Shown piece after piece: positions 47,755 through 59,665 of a DNA stretch of 64,000 nucleotides. The stretch is from Takakia lepidozioides. Lineage: Eukaryota > Streptophyta > Takakiopsida > Takakiales > Takakiaceae. The stretch is from contig CM060733.1 of NCBI GenBank assembly GCA_030704615.1, forward strand, positions 14,198,001 to 14,262,000. Reading direction: 5' to 3'. The notes beneath the pieces were generated by a model, which saw only the letters and a program-made list of their open reading frames with translations, did not search any database and was not told the DNA's origin. Positions within the stretch are counted from its first letter, which is position 1, and each line of letters starts with the position of its first letter. The position numbers were made by a program, and so were the translations under genes.

Positions 47755-48050
47755 TGTTGATATATCTCCCGTCAAGGCTCCTAGGAAACTTCCCCTTTGC
47801 TATTTTTTGCGAGTTTCCAGCGACCCAAAGTACTTTGAAATTCCACATCACCGCAGGTCCAAAAGTCATGAGACCAAGCCCGTGCACCCCTCCCCGCCCC
47901 CTCCTTGCAGAGGGCTTACCAACGGCACCAAGCACCTGCGCCGCTGGCCCCGCGGTTTGGGAGATCTCAACGACGCTACAAAACAAAACAAGCGTATCGC
48001 TTCATGTATTGATAGCTATTTTTTTGCATACTTTAACTTACGAGATAAGT
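47755..48050. repeat. Dispersed repeat, copy 1 of 2
   Basis: Shares CGACCCAAAGTACTT, TCATGAGACCAAGCC, CAACGGCACCAAGCACC and CTACAAAACAAAACAA with 60,071-60,400, in the same order and orientation. A fragment of its end also occurs at 47,300-47,365. Class unknown. Confidence 0.75.
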
Positions 48051-48099
48051 TTTATTTCTAGTCCATGTTTATTTTTTATTTTTTATATAAAACTGACGT

Positions 48100-48900
48100 G
48101 AGGTTCGACAGACCCTACGTGACCTCACGTCAAATTAGTATGCCGATATGCAGGTTTGTCATTTAGCCAATTTGGAGATGAATTTTACTAAGACTCATCT
48201 CGTCGACATGTGTTTTAGCTTCTACACTCATTGTGCAATTCTCATCAAATATTACACTTATCCATCAAGGTGTCGTAGTGGCTGACCTCAACAACTGTTT
48301 TATTGCTTCGAGGAGTTTATGTTGGGGAGAGCGATCCATGACAAGAAAGACGGAAAGCTTATGATACTAGAGGAATCTGTTTTCTCTACCCTATGGATAG
48401 TACCTCACAGTTTGCTCTTACTAGAGTTTCTCTCCAATGTGAAGAAGTAATCCAGTGTGGAAACATTGGAGCCAATAATTGTGGTATTTGTCACACCTTG
48501 TGGGCTTTATGCCACACATTAGAAGTCAACGACCTATTGACCCTATAAGAATCATGCAGTGCCCACTACTTACTAATTTAGTAAGTAGTATGTTAATAGG
48601 TAGTAAGAAGGGGGGGGGGTCTTTTATATACCCTCTCAAGACGGTGGGACCTCTTTAGAAGCCCACTTGGCACCCTTCTAGAAGGCCCTGGACACATGTC
48701 AGCCCTACAAGACTCCCTATCTAAATTTGGCCAATTTCATACATCTCGTGTTCCGCCCTTCTTTTTTTGGACCCCTTGATCTCATTCTTTAATACACATG
48801 GCCTTACTACATAAGCCCCCACTCTAATCTCTCTCCCTGAACAATAAAAGAACAAGAAAAAGAAACTCTACGTGGTCTATGTGGTTAGACATGACACTTG
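48100..48900. other. No gene recognised
   Basis: AT-rich intergenic DNA with a nine-G run near 48,610. No repeat partner seen within the window. Confidence 0.45.
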
Positions 48901-48904
48901 AGCC

Positions 48905-49077
48905 ACGGTCATAAGATGGCCTAGTGGTGGTTAGGGCCATTTCACTTGATAATGGTTGTTGGTTCAAAACCAAATATCTAAGTGTGTTGGATATAGGTAG
49001 ATAGGGTGTTCTCTTTTCCAATCGGAAGGCATGTAGCATACAAACTAGAAACACCTTTCATGACGCACCATGTTGGG
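48905..49077 (+). mobile_element. Possible tRNA-derived SINE, single copy
   Basis: A-box-like TGGCCTAGTGGTGGTTAGGG, then B-box-like GGTTCAAAACC about 35-40 bp later, followed by a tail resembling SINE family 2 (CACCTTTCATGACGCACCA). It abuts the TTAA of the next element. Confidence 0.5.
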
Positions 49078-49081
49078 TTAA

Positions 49082-50298
49082 TCCTTAAGTGCCAAAACTC
49101 ATTTTCACCCCTCTCGTGGAAAAACATGACCCTGGCCCACAAAAAAAAAATTATCTATAGCATGTCTGTGTCCCTGTAAAATTGACCATTGGAATACCTT
49201 CCCACCTACCCCCCCTCCTATCACAAAAAGTTTCACCAAAATCCAACTGCCAGATCTGAAGATTATGAAGTGTAGAGTGGGGACGAAAAAAAAATCTCCA
49301 CTAAGAACTAGGTGCCAAAAAAGCAGTTTTTTGCTCGTATTTGGGCATTTTTAATTTTTTCTGTTTGAGAGTCTCAAGAATGTTGCTCCATACCTGATAA
49401 CACACATTCTCATAAAATTTCAGTTTTTTCTGAAATGTTCTCAAGTGGGCTCCTTTGTAGTTACAAATTGGGGGGTCAAAATATGCCATTTTCCTTGGGC
49501 AGGCCAAAATCTCTCTTCCTAAAATTATACAAAAAATTCAGCCGGTCAATCCCTAATCCCTCCGGTTGAAATGTCATGGGCTTCCATATAAAGTCCCCGA
49601 AAAACTTTGAGGCCAATCAGCCAATGCACCGCATCCTTAGGTTCCCTGCCCAAGACTTCAAATGGCACACCTTCGGTATAGCCTGCAAGCCTAGGATATT
49701 TGGAGCCATAGCCCAGAAGGGCGCGGGGTTTGGGAGCTCCTCTGGCTACCCGGCCCCGCTTTCATGGGGGGCCACTCCACCCTCAACCCTCTCAAATCCC
49801 AGCCCTAGGTTTGGCCCACCCCTCCTGGCATTTTTCTCGAGCCTCGAGCTCTGCCGCCATCGTGGCTGCACTCCCTCCGGCCCGCCTTGCATGGCGTTAG
49901 CCGGAGCTGCCATCGCCGTGGATTCAGGCTAGGGCCCAAGCCTGGGATGCCCAGACCTGCGACAGGTGCCATGCCCCTGCCGGGCAATCAAGGGGTTTGG
50001 GGGAGCGTGCCGCCCTAACCTTTATGGGGTATCTTTCAGTCACCCTAACCTGACCGCAGTTGCCTTGGGCAGGTTAGGGGGGGGCAAATTGGCCTCAAAA
50101 AACTGAGTGTGCCCCCTTCCAATTGGTCCAGACCCATACCCCTTCGGGCATTGACCAATTGGCCAATGCCACATGAAGAGGGACCCGATTATCTGTCGAT
50201 TGAGCCAAAGAAAAGGCCAATCAGCCTTAACCACAGGAAGTTATGGCTGGTTAAAGAAACCTAACCAACCCAAAACGGGTCGGTTTGACACTTAAGGG
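49082..50298. mobile_element. TTAA-flanked TIR element, piggyBac-like, non-autonomous
   Basis: The left end YCCTTAAGTGCCAAAA and the inverted right end CCCTTAAGTGTCAAAC are flanked by TTAA at 49,078-49,081 and 50,299-50,302. A TTAA target duplication and termini starting CCY are hallmarks of the piggyBac superfamily. No transposase frame is present in the 1.2 kb between the ends, so any mobility would depend on an enzyme elsewhere. Confidence 0.65.
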
Positions 50299-50302
50299 TT
50301 AA

Positions 50303-51900
50303 TGTAGTGACTTTATTTCCTTTTAACCAATGAGATCATGTAATACCTTAAAAAAAAACGAAATCATACCTTAACGAAATCATAAGAAATTTCCTTCATC
50401 TGACATTAAATGTAAATAGAAATAGAGGTGAAGTGTTCCTCATAAGTGTTTCCTTTTCTCTGGAAAAATAATAATAATAATGAAAGAGGATATCAATGTT
50501 AGCATATGCCGCATCGTGTCCCTATCATGGCTTATTCCTATCTTTTCTACGCTGGATTATAACCATTAAGAATAAAATAAAAATGCCATTGGAATGCGCT
50601 TAATGTGGCCCATCTTGTTGTAGTTGGAGAAATTTTCATTAGAGTTGATCTACCTATAGCAATTTGAGGATAAAACAAGTAGGCCCATGGATTTTAACTA
50701 ATTTATAATATTTTTGAAAATGAAGCTACTATTGGAAAGTTCTTTATGTGCCCCGTCAATTTGTAGTTGGAACAATTTTCAGTAAGTTCATTTACCAGAT
50801 ATAAGTTGAGTGTAAAGCAGGATTAGACAGTGAATTGTGGTTCATTACCCTTTGGGTAAGCTTATTGGCCTATCACGGTGCACCCAAGCTAACATGTTCC
50901 AAAAAATGGGAATACTTTCTTGCAGCATGGGCATACTTTTGAGCGCCGCCCCACATGGGCCATGAAGAGAGCTTCTACCCTAGCCTTGCACCAATGTGGG
51001 GCACATGCGCCATGAACGGTGCTTCTATCCTAACCTTGCACCATGGGCATACTTTTGAGCGCCACTGCGGGGCACATGCTCCATGAAAAGGGCGATTTTG
51101 TCCAAGCCATTCGCGATCATATGCCATATGCTTGCGTCGGCAAGAGTCCACATTTATTTTGTTTGCACAACATTGATCTCGGTGTAATTTGGATAAAATG
51201 ATATAAGTAATCATAAGTTACATGCCATATTAAGTTACACTTGTTTTGGCAAGAGACCACATTTTATTATATTTGCATATCACCAATATCAGTGTAAGTT
51301 TCGATCAAGTGACATCGTAAGTTACTCTTGTTTTTGGCAAGAGCCCACATTTATGTGTTTGCATAACACCAATCTAGGTGGAATTTCCCGCCCGAGCCTT
51401 CAGGTTGGAATCCACTGTGGCCGACAGTCATATTCCTGCCTTGCACAATATCCAATCGCTAGAAATTCCGAAGAATCTACTTGGAAATTGATCTAGACAT
51501 CCACTTGAGAAAATCCCCCGGGTAATCGCTGACAGTTTGCATTAAGGGGAAAAAAACCTGAAATGGGTGGGAGCACGTCGGGAGAAATTTTTCAAAGCAA
51601 TTTTTCCTTGCACCCTGTCGGAGGCCCATCTTTTTGGTCGCATAAGTTTCTGGTATTTACTTGCAGCATACTCATACCCTTTCAGTTTATAAAAGGGTAG
51701 AAAAGCCCATATTTTTTTATTTACACTTCACGAGCTCTGAATGGATCTCCAATTTACTGAAATTAACATGTTCTTTGACATGATGGAACATGTTGCTATG
51801 TTGGGTTGACTTCTCTGCCTCACATGTTTACTATGAAAATAAGAAGTTTGTACTTAATTAATGTAACATCGAAAAAAACCTCCATACTTTTCTAAACATC
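50303..51900. other. No gene recognised
   Basis: AT-rich DNA. A short local repetition near 50,930-51,090 (GCCATGAAGAGAGCTTCTA, ATACTTTTGAGCGCC) and repeated AAGTTACACTTGTTTTGGCA phrases at 51,220-51,340 are the only structure seen. Confidence 0.45.
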
Positions 51901-51903
51901 TTA

Positions 51904-52307
51904 GAGCATCTCCAGGATGCCACGGCACTTGCCCGAAAACGGCAATCTAATGACGCAGGGTCCAAAAAAGTAGCGCAACTTGCTCCACGGTTGGCTCAAC
52001 CCGGTAGAATTGCTGCAGGCCCCGCCTTACATCTGTCTCCTGCCTAGCACTTCTGCCAATCATACCGGACCCGCCAACCACTCTACATTAAATTTGTGAG
52101 TTATTTGTGAGTTAACAAGATATGATGTCCTCAGTCAACGTGCCAAGATTGTGATAGAGCGGCAGGCCTGCCTCGGGGCTATCTCTGCCGGGTCTCCAAC
52201 CGTCCCACCCGTGGAGTGTCAGCCAACCAGTCCTTGTAAAACATATCGTCGCCCCTATAACCAAAGTATATATCGTTTGACGGGCCGTGCTCACCATGGA
52301 GATGCTC
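51904..52307. mobile_element. MITE 1 with TTA target duplication
   Basis: Ends GAGCATCTCCA and TGGAGATGCTC are exact inverted repeats, flanked by TTA at 51,901-51,903 and 52,308-52,310. A 3-bp TTA duplication suggests the PIF/Harbinger superfamily. It is 404 bp and has no transposase. Confidence 0.75.
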
Positions 52308-52310
52308 TTA

Positions 52311-52757
52311 GAGCATGGCCAACAACGTCAAAAATGGCACGCTAACCTCAAAATGACGTGCGGGGCTGCCTGTCTGCGTCCCCAGCAGCACCGCGAGGCT
52401 CCCTAAGCCCCCATCCCCGCTTAAATTCACCCCCTCTCCCACGGCATATTTCGCTCTTTTATCGTCCAAGATCTTGGCACGGTATCTTCAAATCTGGTGG
52501 GCCAAGGTCAGGTTGTACGATGAAAAGGCACACGTGGTGTTTCCAGCTACGATGGAAATGAAGTTGTTACTCACAACCGCGCCAAATGGCACAAGAGAGT
52601 GACGTCGTTAGCGAGAAACAGGGGTTTTGCCGTGGGAGGCTGCAATGCTACTGGCCTTCACACCAGCTACCACGGTACGATAGGGGCTCCGGGCCAAAAA
52701 TGGGGTGGCATAATGCCATTGGCATGTCTGTTTACCGCGCCGATGCTGGTCATGCTC
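52311..52757. mobile_element. MITE 2, abutting MITE 1
   Basis: Ends GAGCATGGCCA and TGGTCATGCTC form an imperfect terminal inverted repeat related to that of MITE 1. The shared TTA at 52,308-52,310 is its left flank and TTA 52,758-52,760 its right. Length 447 bp, no transposase. Confidence 0.7.
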
Positions 52758-52760
52758 TTA

Positions 52761-53930
52761 GTTGGAGATCTTGGTGCCATGCCCAAGAAATAAAGATGAC
52801 ATCTTATAGAAATTAGTGTCTATGCCATGCCCAATATAGGAAGGGACATGTCTATATGAATACAAGGGGATTCCATCCTACCAAGGCAAATTGAATATAC
52901 AATATGGTGTTCCTCTGCATACAGTTTGCCCAAAACCAAAACAAAGAATAAAAGGCTTTAAAATCGTTCAATGTCCATTGGAACTGTTTTCATTATATCC
53001 AACTTTGTTATGTTTTCCATTTTTTATTTTTCAAAAGTCGCCGAAGGGACTACATACTTGGGTTTCAAGGGCTACATGGTTTCTCTACTCTGATTTCAAC
53101 ATCTGGGTTTGAATTATTTCCTCAAAATGTCAACATTACAGAAGTACATACTGTCCAACGCGTCCCCTTGTTAGTATCGCAAATAAGTTATGTGTCCAAT
53201 ATATCCATCAATTTTTATTATTATTACCATCAACCTCAAGGTTATTTCTCCTTGATAGTAAAATTAAAGGGCCTCTGTCCCTTTTCTTAGAAAAAAGAAA
53301 AAGAAAATTATCATAATTGTTCTTAAGTGAAAAAGATTTACTTTATAGCTTGGCAGCGGTTAGTACTGGTTATTACATCAGCCCTTATCATATCCCACAT
53401 GTCCTTAACAACACTTGAAGGGTATAAAAAGAAAAGATGCGCATAAAACCCATAACGGATCATGGATGTCTGATCATATCCATACATATAACAATATCAT
53501 TTATATTCCTTAAGAATATATCTGCCCACAACTCCAGAGTGTTCTAAAAGTAAATAACTGCCCAAACACTGCTATGCACATCCTCAGGCTTGACAAACAT
53601 TCTTTGTCCTCATACTGAAATTTTTTCACAGGTGGGGAAGAAATTTTGACGGTCAATCATCATAGTCAAACTCATGGTTCACTGGATAATGTAAACCAGT
53701 GCTGAAAAACAAAGATACAGTGGGCCATGCAGCTCATGACTGGGCACTCTCTCTTCCTTCGCACATGGATTACCATAGAAAACACTAGTTAGAAGGCTCC
53801 AGGTTACAAGTTAGAAAGCTCATGGACCAGTTCTCTAAGCTGTGGGTTAGGTTACTGCTTACTCCATAGCTTGAAGAGTCCTGCCGACAGATCCTATATA
53901 GAGTTGACAGCCATGCATGACGTTTCCCAT
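52761..53930. other. No gene recognised
   Basis: AT-rich intergenic DNA with no clear exon or repeat. Confidence 0.45.
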
Positions 53931-53933
53931 GTA

Positions 53934-53950
53934 AGGGTATATAAAGGGCT
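53934..53950 (+). promoter_or_regulatory. TATA box with upstream TGACG
   Basis: GGGTATATAAAGGGCTCC is a near-consensus plant TATA box, with GCATGACGTTTCCC (an ACGT/TGACG-type site) about 25 bp before it. The first downstream frame is the small ORF at 54,287. It could equally be the promoter of a retroelement LTR. Confidence 0.45.
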
Positions 53951-54286
53951 CCTCCAAACCAATCAGCCTGCCACTAGGAACATTGCAGGTTCCTTTCTCC
54001 CACTGAACAGTTGATAAAGTGTGTCTGCAGTTTCAACCCATCTGGAGGTCTTGAATCTCGGATACTTCCAGCTAACTCTCATCCGATCTTGGGGGTCTCT
54101 GATCCCTCTTGAGTGCTCTTTCTTTTGTTTTCAACATCCGAGAACATTTACGATCTTATCTCGGAGATAGGCATGCATCTCTCTGGAGGACAACAAGAAG
54201 CCTTCTACGTTCTGATCTACGATCAAGGCGTTTGCTATGTTATTGATTTGGTCTGCTTGTTTCACGTAAAGGCTAGATCAGTAGCC

Positions 54287-54439
54287 ATGGCGTCTCTCAC
54301 TGTGAGGAAATTGGATGGTGTCACTGCGCCAGAACCAACTCACGTCTGCAAGAAGCTCCCCTGTGACGTGTGCGGAGCTGGCTATAGGAAATGGAAGTTC
54401 ATGAACCGTGTGCAATTTGACCTGAAAATCGGCAATTGA
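54287..54439 (+). CDS. Small unknown ORF, 50 residues
   Basis: Starts at an ATG in strong plant context (GCCATGGCG) about 340 bp downstream of the TATA box. The peptide is MASLTVRKLDGVTAPEP followed by HVCKKLPCDVCGAGY and a basic tail. The frame is open upstream to 54,113. The Cys pair could bind metal, but there is too little to name a family. Confidence 0.3.
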   Translation: MASLTVRKLDGVTAPEPTHVCKKLPCDVCGAGYRKWKFMNRVQFDLKIGN

Positions 54440-55950
54440 GGTTCCATGTACAATGCCACCGATATAATTGTGTCCAATATCTCTAACGACTTAGCCTGTG
54501 GAGAACACTTACCACCAATGTCATATCCCTAGTAGGTCACTATTATTTGATATGCTGCTTGTCGAAATTCTATCTCTTTTTTGTTTGTGGATGAGACTTT
54601 CTGTCTCACCCCTATCATGCGAAGATCGACCCCTGTGGCACGTACTGAGCTTCATGCAGACCGACTATGGACGTTCCATGCTGAAAGTGACCGATTATGT
54701 AGTTCATGATACTGCAAGTTTTGTACATATATTACGTGTACTAGCATTTAGATAGATCCATATGAGCTAGCCGGTTAGAGAGAGTTTGGTTCCTATGATG
54801 CTTCCAAATGCGCTCTAGGCTAACGTTGGAAATATTATAGAGGTTTGAGAAAAAATAAGGAAAAAAAAAGAGAAGAAACAGAGGTTTGAGAATTATAATT
54901 TATACATGGCGCAATGCTTGACTACTGAGCATGGTATATCACTTGAATTTCTATGATGTTAGTGTACACTTGCAGGTAATGCAACAGCTTCGTGATGTAC
55001 ATGTAATTCTGACCTACCGCCACCCTGCAGTGCTTGACCGATCCACACATATGAGAATCGATAATTTAGATCAGAAACGGAGATATGCACGAATATCAGT
55101 TTTTCAATTGCAACTTACCAACTGAAGATAGTAGTTGATCTCATCGTAAATACAATAACTAAAGCTTGCAAACTTCACGAACATGCCTACAACACCGAGG
55201 CTCACTTGTCCTCCCCACTTCGAGAAGATAGAGTCTAGATGCGTGTTTGGCGGCTCAAAAATCTAGAGTTTAAATAGAAAGGTGGCTAATTCCAACATAC
55301 CCATCTCGGTGGTTACCAAGATCACGACAGGTTAAGTTAGTGTTAGTAACCGTTTATCCATTGCAATTTAATATTGATTGATATTTGAATTTAAAAAGCA
55401 ACTAGAGACTAGAGACTAAGGGCCGGCTTACACGAGGGTCCGGGCCCAAGACCAAGCTAGAAACAAGAAATCCTATTAATCAAGAGCCTCAAATCGGGCC
55501 CAAGCGATTTACACGAGGGTCCGGGCCAAGGACATGGCTACCTACATGGCATGATTTATGGCGCCAAACTCTTGGGCCAACCCAACATATGGAATTTTCC
55601 TCGGATGGAGACCCAACTCTAGTTTCCCTTGGGCCCAAGAAACCTATTAAGATATAGTTTTTAAAGCCTATCACAGCCGTAGGATTGAAACATGTTATAG
55701 ATGGGGTTGTATGCAGGTAGAGATACAGACTACATACTCTCGACAGCCACCTCGTGGCAAGCACTAAACGGAGGTTCTGCCTGTAGAATCATTAGCCTTT
55801 TCTATCTCTTGGACCTCCTTCCATGATGAACACAAACATCATCAACAATCCAGCAAATTGTTCGTTTATTTGTTGTTGCAATGCCAAAATGGTTGTAATC
55901 ACGACTTGTAGGCCATGAAGAGGACCAAGGCCACAAGAATAAATAAATAA
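54440..55950. other. No gene recognised
   Basis: Contains a local duplication of TACACGAGGGTCCGGGCC (55,430 and 55,513). Nothing else assigned. Confidence 0.45.
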
Positions 55951-55959
55951 ATTTTTGAC

Positions 55960-56118
55960 GCCTCCGGAAAGAAGCGAAATTATGGTGTCTCTTCACCCCG
56001 AAGGATTATTGCCTTCCACTAGGAAGGTGGACACCTTCAATGTGACACCAAGGGTGGATTGAATCCACAACCACTTCCGAGGTGGTATGTGCCCATACAT
56101 TGGGCTACAACTTGGTTG
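55960..56118 (-). mobile_element. tRNA-derived SINE, family 2, copy 2
   Basis: On the minus strand, A-box-like TAGCCCAATGTATGGGC and B-box-like GTGGATTCAATCC. The tail (GAAGGTGTCCACCTTCC ... GTGACACCATAAT type) matches the copy at 33,765-33,935. Confidence 0.75.
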
Positions 56119-56283
56119 TGGGCCACAAGAATATTATGCCTTTTTGCTTCCTTGGTTTAGGGATACACGATTTGATGGGAGACAACGAAGGGTAGAAGAT
56201 AGAGAACAAAAGTAGGGGAGAGTGGTTCATATTGGTGTAGGTTTAGTGTAGGTAGACAACCAACATGTAGTCCAGTAGTAATT

Positions 56284-56428
56284 TTTTTTATACCACGTTG
56301 GATGTGGTTGTGGGTTCAAACCACCGTCTGGTGTGTCATGAAGGTGTGACCCACCTTTGTTGGAAGGCAGTAGCCCTTCGGGGTCAAGTGACACCATAAG
56401 TTACGCTTTCTTTGGGAGGCGTCATATA
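56284..56428 (+). mobile_element. tRNA-derived SINE, family 2, copy 3
   Basis: Begins at the B-box side (TTGTGGGTTCAAACCACC); the A-box part is missing, so it is 5'-truncated. It ends GACACCATAAGTTACG and GGAGGCGTCAT, then runs into a (TA)n tract at 56,425-56,449. Confidence 0.75.
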
Positions 56429-56883
56429 TATATATATATATATATATTAGTGTAGGTTGGGCCAACTTCCATGTCTCGGCCATCTCACTCTCTCGGCCAT
56501 CTCGTTGTCCAAGGCCCAGACCAATTGAGCCGGTCACTTGGCAAAGGGTGGGTCCCACGGGACCAATAGTCAAGTCAAGAGAGATGAGCAATAATGAGCA
56601 ATGCGCACAAGGGTGACCTTCGGAGCTAGCCATTCTTTTAGTGGCGAATAATCGCCAGATTTCGACCTTGCGCATGTCTTGGCGACAGGGGCAAAGGGGC
56701 AAAGGGAAATGAGGCTGAAAAATGTAAACTTTTCGCCAAAAGCTGATTTGGTGGGCCCACCATTCGCCGGAGGGGCCGCAAGAGGGAGGCACGTGGCGCC
56801 ATATTGAATGAAGGCAATTTACAACAGAGGGGCCGGATCCCACCGACCACCTGAAGGACATCGCCACCTGAAGGACCAGCATA

Positions 56884-56886
56884 TAT

Positions 56887-56920
<34 letters not shown>
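56884..56920. repeat. (AC)n(TA)n microsatellite
   Basis: ATATACACACACACACACAC continuing into ATATATATATAT. The Val/Cys-rich peptide frames through it are artefacts. Confidence 0.9.
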
Positions 56921-57199
56921 GAAGAAAAATAGGTAACATAGCTGGTCTCTTGGCTGGTTCTAGTGTCATCGTCTGTAATGTGTCGTGAAATATAATCTGA
57001 ATGACTGTTTGCAAGATTTGTGAGCCAAGTTACTTGATAATTTTATTTGTATTTCCAAGAGCTTTGCAAACATTGATACTTCTTCTCTATATGTCGTGTA
57101 GCATTAGGCAGGGTCTTTTTGGGTCAGGGTTCAAATATGCCACTTAGTGTAGATTGACTGAAATGCAATATAAGCCAATTTAAGGTTTTGTACTTATGA

Positions 57200-57275
57200 A
57201 TGGTGGCCGGAAGGCAGTAGCCCTTGTGGTGAAGTGACACCATAAGTTACGGTCCCTTGGGGAGGCGTCATACTT
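57200..57275 (+). mobile_element. SINE family 2, tail fragment
   Basis: GGAAGGCAGTAGCCCTT, AAGTGACACCATAAGTTACG and GGGGAGGCGTCATA match the 3' part of the copy at 56,284-56,428. Confidence 0.75.
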
Positions 57276-57279
57276 TGTA

Positions 57280-58190
57280 TATTGTTGATCTCTTAGGCGG
57301 CTCTGATATGATGACTTGGCATATGATCAATAACGCCATAGCAGTCGACTGTGACTAGGTTTGACAAAAAGAATTATTGAGCATGAAAAATTGAAGGTGT
57401 TCATGTTGGTGTACATGGGGAGAGACAATGTATTTTAGAGATGAGTGAATGGTATACTGAAGTGATCGGAAGACAACGTCTATAGTAAGCTTTATGAGAC
57501 ATGTAGTGAGACGGGAGAACCAAGTTGTGGTCACACTACATACTATATCCTTTAGACTTATAATATAATGGAAAATATTGTTAAATAGATTCAGTGAGCC
57601 TAGTATATTGTTAAAATTTAAAACATTAAATATATAAAATATTACATACATAAAAATATATGGGGGACGGTTTGAGCGAGTTATAAGTTATAACCACTTG
57701 TTTTGCCTTTACCTCTACCTCCTTTTCTTCACAAATTTCAAAACTTTAAATCTTAGTAGATTAGTGTTGTTAAGGTATTCAATAAGTAAGATATATTTTA
57801 ACTTCTCGCAACATATTTCATTGGCAAGTCTCCTTTCAAAATAGCACAAAACATAATTCAAGAACACAAGATCAAAGGTACACAATTCATGTGAGTTTTA
57901 GGTGGACCCAATTGTTGTTTTCCTCATCAAGTTTTCACTCAATTATTTATTTGTATTTGTAATTTAGATGTTGTGGTTAATTGATTGTACTTATTATATT
58001 TTGTACTTAAGAAAATCAGTAGTGTAGCACTATTTATGTATACACTACAAAGTTATTCAATGTCTTGATCAATACATTAAATCTGGAATAGCATGATGTA
58101 GATTCAGATAATTAGGTTGACGCATACAAGGTACGAAAAGAACACGACATAAGAGTTGGTATATGTTTTTGTAGACAATCAATATTATTG
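57280..58190. other. Region upstream of the dynein light chain gene
   Basis: AT-rich, about 900 bp, no exon or repeat recognised. It presumably contains the roadblock gene promoter, but no clear TATA box stands out from the AT-rich background. Confidence 0.4.
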
Positions 58191-59665
58191 ATGGCGGATC
58201 AGGCCACTAAAGAACAGGCCGAGGAACCAGACTTGGTGAAAAAACCACCCAAGTTGGTAAAACGGCGTGACTCAGAAATTGATCGATATAAAAAAGCCGG
58301 TGCTGCCCGTGTAAGTCCATCTAGGCTCCCATATAACTTTATTGTTATTACTATGGAAATTTGATTGTGAAAAGTGGGATCAATTAAAGTCAACATTATT
58401 TAGTGTTTGAGATTAATGTGGTGTTTTTCAAAAAACAAAAAAAAACAAAAAAAAACAAAAAACAAAAAAAAGGTGGTGTGGTTTGGCATGCAGGAAGAGG
58501 TTGAGGAAACCATCAAGCGCATATCTTCTCATAGAGGTTTGTATACTTAGTTCATGACTTGAACATACAATATTTGTTAACATGCATTTGATTGGTTGAA
58601 TTTTGCATGGTCCCGCTAAAACAAAGGTGTCTCCAAGCACAAATTGTGTCTGCATTCGATTGGAAAATGGAGTAATGATCCATATACATGTTTGGTATGT
58701 TGTTTTAGGGATTATTGGTACTGTTATCACCAATCTTGATGGCATTCCCATTAGAAGCTCCATGGACAAAACAAACACCGAACAGGTATATAGGTTTCAA
58801 TTTCAATATTAAGAAAAATTATAAGATTATACTATTTAATTTTGGTTTGTTTTAGGGTTGTATAATTTGCATAACATGCATGAGTAAACTTTCGGATATT
58901 GGTCTGAGACATTATAAGCGAAATCCAATGCAAGGTTTCCCTTACCTTTATATTAAAACATTTTACTTTTGAAAAAAGAAAAAAGAAAAAAAAGAGGTGA
59001 TGCACATTATGTAATGAAGTTGGTGGGTTTGTGAGCATGGATTAGTATGCCTCTTTTGTACCACCGCTAGTGCAACGAGCCAAGATCATAACTACGAATC
59101 ATGACTCAAAGGTATTACATTCTATGTCATAGCATTCATTTTTTTAAATTAAAAAAATAGAGGGTGGTAGTTGGGAAGAAGGTATCCTAGAAATAAAACC
59201 CATACAAATTCAAATATATGTATTTTTTAATGATTTTATTTTATTGCTAGAAAAAACCACCCACCCATGCAACAACAACAATATCAAAAAGAAAAAGAAA
59301 AAGAAAAAAACAACATCAAATACTAGCCACATAGAACGAATAGTTAAATACTAGCCGCACATATTATTGTTTTTGGAGCTTTTACTAGTTATCAAGAAGT
59401 TGCATGATTTTTAGTGAATCTATATATAACATATGATACACAGTTGCATACATATAATGCAAATCAAACTTAGCATAAGTTAGAGCATCTTAAAAACCTA
59501 AATAAAAGTACATTTTTGGGATTGTTTGGTTGTATGAATTATTTACAGAATTCACTAATAATGCTACGTATTCGAACTACAACTACTGAGATCATTGTAA
59601 CTCCTGATGAAGAGTATTTGTTGATTGCGGCACAAAAGACTTCCCACCAATTTGAGTCTGCTTGA
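58191..59665 (+). CDS. Dynein light chain, roadblock/LC7 type
   Basis: Exons 58191-58310, 58494-58536, 58709-58785, 59046-59111 and 59549-59665; all GT-AG, phases match, 140 residues. The roadblock domain starts in exon 2: EEVEETIKRISSHRG, TVITNLDGIPIRSSMD, TEQYASFVPPLVQRAK, then LIMLRIRTTTTEIIVTPDEEYLLIAAQ, matching animal DYNLRB (about 96 residues) end to end. The first 40 residues (MADQATKEQAEEP ... RYKKAGAAR) are an extra charged extension absent from the human protein. The protein dimerises and binds dynein intermediate chain. In plants the likely site is the axoneme or its transport in flagellated sperm; an axonemal rather than cytoplasmic role is inferred. Confidence 0.93.

Noticed and set aside
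49576-49932. 118-residue ORF inside the TTAA element as a transposase
   Set aside because: It has no DDE-type motif and is low-complexity proline/serine-rich sequence from GC-rich DNA.
56316-57014. 232-residue minus-strand ORF
   Set aside because: It runs through (TA)n and (AC)n microsatellites and a SINE, which give it YIYIY and CVCVC stretches.
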